A DNA stretch of 11,276 nt from JALZAA01 sp046724655 (GTDB taxonomy: Bacteria; Actinomycetota; Acidimicrobiia; IMCC26256; JACDBD01). The notes under the pieces are model-generated. The model was not told the DNA's origin and made no database searches. It was given only the letters and a program-made list of their open reading frames with translations. The position numbers and the translations under genes were made by a program. The stretch is taken from positions 1 through 11,276 of the forward strand of contig JBKOWY010000012.1 of NCBI GenBank assembly GCA_046724655.1, written 5' to 3'. This document shows positions 7,104 through 11,276 of the stretch, in pieces. Numbering within the stretch: position 1 is the first letter of the stretch; each line of letters starts with the position of its first letter.

Positions 7104-8228
7104 ATGGACTTCTCACTGAGTGAAGAGCAGGAGGCGACGCGCGATCTCGCGCGGCAGATCCTCTCGGATCGCGTCACGCACGAACGGCTCAAGGAGATCG
7201 AGGCGGGCGGAGAGGGCTTCGACCGCGACACGTGGGCGGAGCTGACGAAGGCGGGCTTGCTAGGCATCGCGTTGCCCGAGGACGTCGGCGGCAGTGGTCT
7301 CGGCTTTGTGGCGCTGTGCCGACTGCTCGAGGAGGTCGGACGCACGGTCGCGCCGGTCCCGGTGCTCCCGACGGTCGTGCTCGGCGCGCTGCCCCTTGCG
7401 CAGTTCGGCAGCGACGCCCAACGACAGCGGTACCTGCCCGGCGTCGTCTCCGGCGACACGGTCCTCACCGCGGCGTTGGTCGAGACGGGCACCGACGCGC
7501 TGCACCCGACGACGACCGCGCGGCCCGACGGCGACGGCTGGCGCGTCGACGGCGTGAAGACACTCGTTCCCGCAGGCCTCGTCGCCGATCGCATCCTCGT
7601 ACCGGCAGCCGCCGGCGACGACGGCGCGATCGTCGTGCTGATCGTCGACCCGAACGCGAGCGGCGTCACCCGGGAGCGCCAGGACACGACGTCCGGCATC
7701 CCGCAGGCGCGCATCGAGCTCGACGGCGTCCACATCGACGCGAGCGACGTGCTCGGGGACGCCGAGTCGGGCGCGGCCATCGTCGACTGGATCGTCGAGC
7801 GCGCCAACGCCGCGATGTGCTCCATCGCCACCGGCGTGTGCGAGCAGGCACTGCACATGACGGCCGAGTACACGAAGACGCGCGAGCAGTTCGACCGTCC
7901 GATCGCCACCTTCCAGGCCGTGGGCCAGCGCGCTGCCGACGCTTACATCGACACCGAGGCCGTGCGCCTCACCGCGCTGCAGGCGGCGTGGCGACTCGAA
8001 GAGGGCCTGCCGGCGGCGGCCGAGGTGGCGGTGGCGAAGTTCTGGGCTGCCGACGGCGGGCAGCGGGTCGTTCACGCGGCCCAGCACCTGCACGGCGGCA
8101 TCGGCGTCGACCGCGACTACCCGCTGCACCGGTACTTCCTGTGGGCGAAGGAGCTCGAGCTCACCTTGGGCGGCGCGACACCGCAGCTCCTGAAGCTGGG
8201 CGGCATCCTCGCCGCCGAGCCCGTCTGA
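7104..8228 (+). CDS. Acyl-CoA dehydrogenase, FadE28-like partner subunit
   Basis: A 374-residue acyl-CoA dehydrogenase family protein, poorly similar to its neighbour. It opens MDFSLSEEQEATRDLARQIL and carries LLGIALPEDVGGSGLG (52-67). The FAD-contact motif TREQFDRPIATFQ (259-271; Arg260, Phe263, Gln271) and QHLHGGIGVDRDYPLHRY (327-344) are intact. The MCAD Glu376 position is Leu355 in ELTLGG, and the residues 121-131 loop (LTAALVETGTD) is degenerate compared with the usual TEPxAGSD. The protein thus keeps cofactor contacts but apparently lacks the base, the mirror image of the upstream subunit. This pattern fits the alpha2beta2 acyl-CoA dehydrogenases known from steroid side-chain catabolism, in which adjacent genes encode the two subunits. 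It is nine bases downstream of the partner gene. Confidence 0.91.
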   Translation: MDFSLSEEQEATRDLARQILSDRVTHERLKEIEAGGEGFDRDTWAELTKAGLLGIALPEDVGGSGLGFVALCRLLEEVGRTVAPVPVLPTVVLGALPLAQFGSDAQRQRYLPGVVSGDTVLTAALVETGTDALHPTTTARPDGDGWRVDGVKTLVPAGLVADRILVPAAAGDDGAIVVLIVDPNASGVTRERQDTTSGIPQARIELDGVHIDASDVLGDAESGAAIVDWIVERANAAMCSIATGVCEQALHMTAEYTKTREQFDRPIATFQAVGQRAADAYIDTEAVRLTALQAAWRLEEGLPAAAEVAVAKFWAADGGQRVVHAAQHLHGGIGVDRDYPLHRYFLWAKELELTLGGATPQLLKLGGILAAEPV

Positions 8229-8257
8229 TCGTCTCGATGCGCTCCTGAAGCAACATA

Positions 8258-9130
8258 ATGATGCTCGACGCACGCATCGTGACGGTCGAGCACGACGGCC
8301 TGCGCATCGCGGCGCTCGACTGGGGCGGCCGCGGGAGACCGCTCGTTCTCCTGCACCCGAACGGACTCTGTGCCGGGCTGTTCGAGCCGCTCGCGTTGCG
8401 TCTGCGTGCCGACTTTCGGCCCGTCGCCATAGATCTACGCGGTCACGGCGGCACCGGTTCCCCTGCGTCGCGCGACGGCTTCGCTTTCGAGTGCATGGCC
8501 GCCGACGTGCTCGCAGTCCTCGACCATCTGGAGATCGACGGCGCCGTCGCGCTCGGACAGTCGCTCGGCGGCGGTGTCGCGGTGCTGGTCGACCAGCTCC
8601 GGCCGGGGTTAGTCCGGCGTCTGCTCCTGTGCGAGCCGATCGCGATGTCACCCGACGGCATGGCGGCACGACCGCGCGGCACCGCGCCGGGCGACGGCGG
8701 CAACTTCATGTCGGCGATCGCTCGGAAGCGCCGTGACGTCTGGCCCGACCGCGAGAGCGTCCTGCACTCGTATCGCAGCCGGCCTCCGTTCGACGCGCTC
8801 GCGCCCGAAGCGCTGGCCGCGTATGTGCGATGGGGCTTCGTCGACCGCGCCGATGGGCAGGTCGAGCTCGCGTGCCCACCGGAGGTCGAGGCGACGATCT
8901 TCGAGGTGTCGGGCGGACCGCACGGCGCGCCGGCCGCGTGGCGTCATCTGAACCACCTCACCGCCCACGCCGTCGTCGCGTGCGGCGACCAGAGCGATCT
9001 GCCGGCGGAGTGGTTTGCGATGCAGGCCGAACGCGCCGGCGCATCTCTGGTCACGCTGACGGGCGGGCACTTCTTCCTCCAGGAGGACACCGACCGCGCG
9101 GAGCGTCTCCTACGCGAGCACCTGGGATGA
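8258..9130 (+). CDS. Alpha/beta hydrolase
   Basis: A 290-residue alpha/beta-hydrolase-fold protein. The oxyanion-hole strand LVLLHPNG is at 29-36, DLRGHGGTG at 59-67, the nucleophile elbow GQSLGG at 100-105 (Ser102), a probable acid in CGDQSD at 242-247 (Asp244 or Asp247) and the base in GGHFFLQED (His271). A complete catalytic triad is therefore visible. Family members hydrolyse esters, lactones, thioesters or C-C bonds; the cap domain (about 130-210) does not resolve which. Within this operon it could release a CoA thioester or open a ring, but that is inference. It starts with two consecutive ATG codons, 29 bp after the dehydrogenase stop, with a weak ribosome binding site. Its stop overlaps the next start (ATGA, 9127-9130), so the two are translationally coupled. 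Cytosolic. Confidence 0.9.
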   Translation: MMLDARIVTVEHDGLRIAALDWGGRGRPLVLLHPNGLCAGLFEPLALRLRADFRPVAIDLRGHGGTGSPASRDGFAFECMAADVLAVLDHLEIDGAVALGQSLGGGVAVLVDQLRPGLVRRLLLCEPIAMSPDGMAARPRGTAPGDGGNFMSAIARKRRDVWPDRESVLHSYRSRPPFDALAPEALAAYVRWGFVDRADGQVELACPPEVEATIFEVSGGPHGAPAAWRHLNHLTAHAVVACGDQSDLPAEWFAMQAERAGASLVTLTGGHFFLQEDTDRAERLLREHLG

Positions 9131-9639
9131 ACGAGGCTGAGCGGCTCGACCGCCTCGAGTCGATCGAGGCCATCCGTCAGCTCGTGGCCCGCTACGCGCT
9201 CGCCACCGACTCCCGTGACCTCGACGAGCTCGTGACGCTGTTCGTCGACGACGTGCAGGTGGGTGCCGACCGCAGCGGCCGGGAAGCGCTGCGCGAGTTC
9301 TTCGACCGGTCGCTGCGCGATGTCGGCGTGACGATCCTGTTCGTCGGCAACCACGTCATCGACTTCGACGATGCCGACCACGCCCGCGGCGTCGTGTACT
9401 GCCGGGGCGAGATCCAGGTGCAAGACCGGTGGGTGATCCAGGCGATCCAGTACCGCGACACCTACGAGCGGCGCGACGGGACGTGGTACTTCGTGCGCCG
9501 CCGGCACCTGCTCTGGTACGGCGCCGAGGTCGGCGAGTCGCCGCTCGATCTGCCGCCGGCCAAATGGCCCGAGCACCACACGGGCAAGGGCGAGCTGCCG
9601 GAAGCCTGGGAGACCTGGCGCCGCTTCTGGAGGGCTTGA
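9127..9639 (+). CDS. NTF2/SnoaL-like family protein
   Basis: A 170-residue cone-shaped alpha+beta barrel protein. It opens with the family signature RLESIEAIRQLVARYALATDSRDLDELVTLFVDD (9-42), continues through VGNHVIDFDDADHARGVVYCRG (73-94) and ends DTYERRDGTWYFVRRRHLLWYG (111-132) with a C-terminal tail PPAKWPEHHTGKGELPEAWETWRRFW. The tail is common in actinobacterial and proteobacterial NTF2-like proteins of aromatic and steroid catabolic clusters. The fold hosts ketosteroid isomerase, scytalone dehydratase and SnoaL cyclase; candidate polar pocket residues include His76 and Asp30. The activity is not determined. The ATG overlaps the stop of the hydrolase gene by four bases, indicating translational coupling. 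The stop codon lies inside the -35 element of the next promoter. It is the last gene of the rightward catabolic run. Confidence 0.87.
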   Translation: MNEAERLDRLESIEAIRQLVARYALATDSRDLDELVTLFVDDVQVGADRSGREALREFFDRSLRDVGVTILFVGNHVIDFDDADHARGVVYCRGEIQVQDRWVIQAIQYRDTYERRDGTWYFVRRRHLLWYGAEVGESPLDLPPAKWPEHHTGKGELPEAWETWRRFWRA

Positions 9640-9664
9640 CTCCGCCTTGGACAAATTTTATTGT
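9636..9664 (+). promoter_or_regulatory. Candidate sigma-70-type promoter for the ArsR-like gene
   Basis: TTGACT (9636-9641; five of six matches to TTGACA) is separated by exactly 17 bp from TATTGT (9659-9664; four of six matches to TATAAT). This predicts a transcript beginning near 9671. The -35 overlaps the TGA of the upstream gene, so the regulator unit probably has its own promoter instead of relying only on read-through from the catabolic operon. Confidence 0.5.
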
Positions 9665-9667
9665 CCA
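9648..9667. promoter_or_regulatory. Palindromic operator overlapping the ArsR-like gene promoter
   Basis: A perfect inverted repeat TGGACAA / TTGTCCA (9648-9654 and 9661-9667) has an AT-only 6-bp spacer, ATTTTA. It covers the promoter spacer and the whole -10, the position expected for a repressor that blocks its own promoter. ArsR-family dimers bind such palindromes, so autorepression by the adjacent gene is the natural reading. No T-run follows, so it is unlikely to be a terminator. Confidence 0.6.
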
Positions 9668-9684
9668 GGCAGCAAAGTTCTCCT

Positions 9685-9697
9685 AGGAGGGAAGGAG
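9685..9697 (+). promoter_or_regulatory. Ribosome binding site that sets the ArsR-like start
   Basis: AGGAGG (9685-9690) and AAGGAG (9692-9697) lie just before GTG at 9703, the second with a five-base gap. The in-frame TTG at 9661 is inside the operator palindrome and has no such site, so GTG 9703 is the better start. Confidence 0.65.
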
Positions 9698-9702
9698 CGG
9701 GC

Positions 9703-10053
9703 GTGGCCCAGCCGGTGCACGTGGTCGAGGACATCGGGGCGCTCCAGGTGCTCGGCCATCCCCTCCGGGTGCGGATCCTCGAGGCACTGCGGGAGCCCGG
9801 CTCGGCGGCGACGGTTGCGCGAGAGGTAGGGGAGGCCCGCCAGAAGGTCAACTACCACCTGAAGGAGCTCGAGCGCGTCGGGCTCGTCGCGCCGGTGGGC
9901 GAGCGCCGCTCGGGCAACTTCATCGAGACGCTGTACGAGGCGGTCGCCCGCAGCTTCCTCGTCTCGCCGCGAGTGGCTTGGTCCGATCCGCGCCGCGTCG
10001 ACGCGCTCCGACAGCAGCACTCGCTCGAGCGACTCGTGATGGTGGGCGGATAG
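9703..10053 (+). CDS. ArsR-family winged-helix regulator, N-terminal part ended by an in-frame TAG
   Basis: A 116-residue winged-helix DNA-binding domain: IGALQVLGHPLRVRILEALREPGSAATVAREVG (11-43), recognition helix region EARQKVNYHLKELERVGLV (44-62), wing VGERRSGN (65-72), then LYEAVARSFLVSP (77-89). This matches ArsR-type regulators commonly paired with SRPBCC/AHSA1-domain proteins, which are normally about 190-200 residues. Translation stops at TAG (10051-10053), but the same frame stays open and family-like for 80 more codons (described separately). The truncated protein keeps its DNA-binding region but loses the C-terminal domain that probably mediates dimerisation or sensing. GTG start with a strong ribosome binding site and a palindromic operator upstream. 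Options are a real nonsense mutation, a base-calling error or stop-codon read-through. Confidence 0.8.
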   Translation: MAQPVHVVEDIGALQVLGHPLRVRILEALREPGSAATVAREVGEARQKVNYHLKELERVGLVAPVGERRSGNFIETLYEAVARSFLVSPRVAWSDPRRVDALRQQHSLERLVMVGG

Positions 10054-10296
10054 CTGGAGCGGGACGCGATCTCCCTGCTCGATCGGGCTGCATTCGACGG
10101 CGAGCTGATCGCCAGCGCCGCCGTCGAGGTCGACGTCCACTTCGCCGACGAGAAGGACCGCGCCGCGTTCCTCGAGGAGTACCTCGAGAGCGTTCGAGAG
10201 CTTTGTGATCAATACGGCAGCCGCGATGGCTTGCCGTATCGCGTCGTGCTCGCCGCGCACCCCGCGGCCCAGACCGAGGAAGGGGCAAAAGAATGA
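10054..10296 (+). pseudogene. C-terminal domain of the ArsR-like regulator, separated by an amber codon
   Basis: Directly after the TAG, in the same frame, 80 codons read LERDAISLLDRAAFDGEL, then VEVDVHFADEKDRAAFLEEYLESVRELCDQYG and LPYRVVLAAHPA, ending at TGA. The pattern (strand, DRAAFxEE helix, then Y/F-R-hydrophobic-AHPA) is the C-terminal domain of this ArsR subfamily. Read through the TAG, the protein from 9703 would be 197 residues, the normal family length. The segment has no start or ribosome binding site of its own. Its TGA overlaps the ATG of the next gene (ATGA, 10293-10296), so the original gene was translationally coupled to the SRPBCC-PDZ gene. Confidence 0.7.
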
Positions 10297-11012
10297 GCAG
10301 TGACTACGAGAAGGCGTTCTCGGTTCGGGTGCCGCCGGGGCGTGCGTTCCGGGCGTTCACCGATCCCAACGAGCTCGAGCAGTGGTTCACTCCGAAGTTC
10401 GACGCCGACGCGGAAGAGGGCGCGCCCGGCGTGCAGGCGCACGCGGAAAGCCCCGGCGGACAGGTGCACTTCGAAGTCACGCAGATCAAGGACGACGAGC
10501 TGCTGTGCTACCGCCAATGGGCGGCGGACCCGGAGACGGGCATCGACGTGACCGTCGTGTTCGAGCCGGTCGAAGGCGGGACGAAGATCACGGTGACGCA
10601 CGCCGGCTTTGGCGGTGACTCGATCCTCACGAGCGACTCCGTCCGGGACGGCATGTTCGAGAACTACGCCGACCTCATGCTGTACCTCGACCACGGCGTC
10701 AGCTATCCGCGGCATCGCGACATCACCACGGACGCGTGGCTCGGCGCTCTGTTCCTCGACACCGGAGCAGGCGCCGAGGTCGCGCAGGTGGAGCCGGGCG
10801 GGTTTGCCGACCAGATCGGATTGCAACCGGGAGACATCCTGTTGCAGCTCGGCGCGGGCGCCGTGTTCGGGAACCGAGAGGTGATCTTCTTCCTCAGGGA
10901 GCACGGCATCGGCGACGAAGTCGACGCCGTGTGGGCGCGCGACGGGAGCGTTTACCGCGGTACGGGTCGGCTGACGCAACGCGATCTGGAGATCTTCGCC
11001 CACCACACCTGA
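10293..11012 (+). CDS. SRPBCC (AHSA1-like)-PDZ domain fusion protein
   Basis: A 239-residue two-domain protein. Residues 1-135 form an SRPBCC/AHSA1-like ligand-binding domain: EKAFSVRVPPGRAFRAFTDPNELEQWF, then HFEVTQIKDDELLCYRQW, VVFEPVEGGTKITVTHAGF and the closing helix DGMFENYADLMLYLDHGV. Residues about 148-228 form a PDZ domain: AEVAQVEPGGFADQIGLQPGDILLQLGAGAV with the PGGFADxxGLQPGDIL core, then FFLREHGIGDEVDAVWARDG. SRPBCC domains bind hydrophobic ligands; PDZ domains usually bind C-terminal peptides. There is no signal peptide or membrane segment and no protease domain, so it is probably a cytosolic binding or adaptor protein. ATG overlaps the TGA of the ArsR-like gene, and GAGGAAGGGG (10276-10285) serves as ribosome binding site. 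ArsR plus SRPBCC is a common pairing; the PDZ extension is unusual in my experience. Confidence 0.88.
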   Translation: MSSDYEKAFSVRVPPGRAFRAFTDPNELEQWFTPKFDADAEEGAPGVQAHAESPGGQVHFEVTQIKDDELLCYRQWAADPETGIDVTVVFEPVEGGTKITVTHAGFGGDSILTSDSVRDGMFENYADLMLYLDHGVSYPRHRDITTDAWLGALFLDTGAGAEVAQVEPGGFADQIGLQPGDILLQLGAGAVFGNREVIFFLREHGIGDEVDAVWARDGSVYRGTGRLTQRDLEIFAHHT

Positions 11013-11040
11013 GCGGAGCGCATCCGTAGACTGCAGTGCC

Positions 11041-11276
11041 ATCGACATCCTCTTCGTGTGCACCGGTAACGCGTGCCGTTCGCCGATGGCGGCGGCGATT
11101 CTCGAGCGGCGGCTCGCCGAGCGCGGGGTCGAGGCGAGCGTCGCGTCGGCGGGGACGCGACCGTGGAACGCCGGCGCCACCGATCACGCCGTGACCGTGA
11201 TGCACGAGATGGGGCTCGACGTCTCTGCCCATGAGAACTGCCAGGTCACGGTGGAGATGGTCGAACGGGCTGACCT
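11041..11276 (+). CDS. Low-molecular-weight protein tyrosine phosphatase (partial, cut by window end)
   Basis: The frame reads IDILFVCTGNACRSPMAAAILERRLAERGV, then VASAGTRPWNAG, VTVMHEMGLDVSAH and TVEMVERADL, up to the window edge. The P-loop C-x5-R (CTGNACRS) with the preceding hydrophobic strand is diagnostic for LMW-PTPs, which dephosphorylate tyrosine or arginine residues using that Cys and a later DP Asp (outside the window). The family is typically about 150-190 residues; 78 are visible. No ATG, GTG or TTG exists in this frame between the stop at 10972-10974 and the conserved strand. GTG at 11036 is one base out of frame, so either a single base is missing near 11039 or a rare start (ATC 11041) is used. 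The given start is therefore only the first conserved codon. Confidence 0.8.
   Translation, partial: MDILFVCTGNACRSPMAAAILERRLAERGVEASVASAGTRPWNAGATDHAVTVMHEMGLDVSAHENCQVTVEMVERAD

Noticed and set aside
5718..8669. Minus-strand frames at 5718-6779 and 7260-8669 opposite the acyl-CoA dehydrogenases and hydrolase
   Set aside because: No recognisable family. They span the ends of several real genes and are rich in Arg, His and Val as expected of complementary-frame artefacts.
9648..9667. Palindrome read as a transcription terminator of the catabolic operon
   Set aside because: The stem is only 7 bp and is followed by GGCAGCAA, not a T-run, while -35 and -10 elements overlap it at exact 17-bp spacing. 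An operator explains it better.
10209..11180. 323-residue minus-strand frame across the SRPBCC-PDZ and phosphatase genes
   Set aside because: The plus strand carries recognisable SRPBCC, PDZ and C-x5-R motifs in this interval; the minus frame shows none.
1..11276. CRISPR arrays, tRNA or rRNA genes, insertion sequences, toxin-antitoxin or phage-defence genes
   Set aside because: I saw no regularly spaced repeats, no RNA gene signatures, no transposase or integrase motifs and no recognisable defence domains. The NB-ARC domain of the SARP regulator resembles STAND ATPases, but its N-terminal OmpR-type/BTAD part marks it as a transcription factor.

Overview
The window is GC-rich, densely coded DNA that looks actinobacterial. 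Supporting signs are strong G/C at third codon positions, long antisense shadow frames, GTG starts, an AfsR/SARP-type giant regulator, a FadE28/FadE29-like acyl-CoA dehydrogenase pair and an F420/FMN-type luciferase-like oxidoreductase. An Acidimicrobiia or mycobacteria-like relative is my inference; no rRNA, tRNA or phylogenetic marker is present to prove it.

Layout. (1) 1-608 is a small gene graveyard: a LOG-family (lysine-decarboxylase-like Rossmann) gene broken by frameshifts and an internal deletion, then the N-terminal dimerisation domain of an O-methyltransferase that stops where the catalytic domain should begin. (2) 681-3803 (minus) encodes a 1040-residue BTAD/NB-ARC/TPR regulator. 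It has a clear Shine-Dalgarno site and a TAAAAT -10-like box, and a GC-rich hairpin separates it from the next gene. (3) 3988-9639 is a catabolic locus. A luciferase-like monooxygenase reads left. Reading right is a compact run: short-chain dehydrogenase, two dissimilar acyl-CoA dehydrogenases, an alpha/beta hydrolase and an NTF2/SnoaL-like protein. The divergent promoter region contains a perfect match to the published KstR operator consensus TNNAACNNGTTNNA. (4) 9636-11012 is a second unit: a promoter with a 7-bp-arm palindrome, an ArsR-like regulator interrupted by one in-frame TAG, and an SRPBCC-PDZ fusion whose ATG overlaps the regulator's original stop. (5) 11041-11276 is the start of a low-molecular-weight protein tyrosine phosphatase, cut by the window edge and without a canonical start codon.

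Working model. The central operon probably carries out beta-oxidation-like steps on a CoA-activated, steroid- or isoprenoid-like substrate. The two dehydrogenases carry complementary active-site elements: the first has the Glu in a LNRER motif but lacks the usual FAD-contact Arg/Gln motif, and the second has that Arg/Gln motif but no base at the MCAD Glu376 position. This fits the alpha2beta2 heterotetramers known from cholesterol side-chain degradation. The dehydrogenase, hydrolase and NTF2-fold protein would supply neighbouring redox, hydrolysis and hydration/isomerisation steps. The substrate cannot be read from the sequence.

Points most worth a second look are the KstR-like operator, the split-active-site dehydrogenase pair, the amber-interrupted ArsR gene upstream of an SRPBCC-PDZ fusion together with its palindromic promoter, and the two decayed genes at the left edge.
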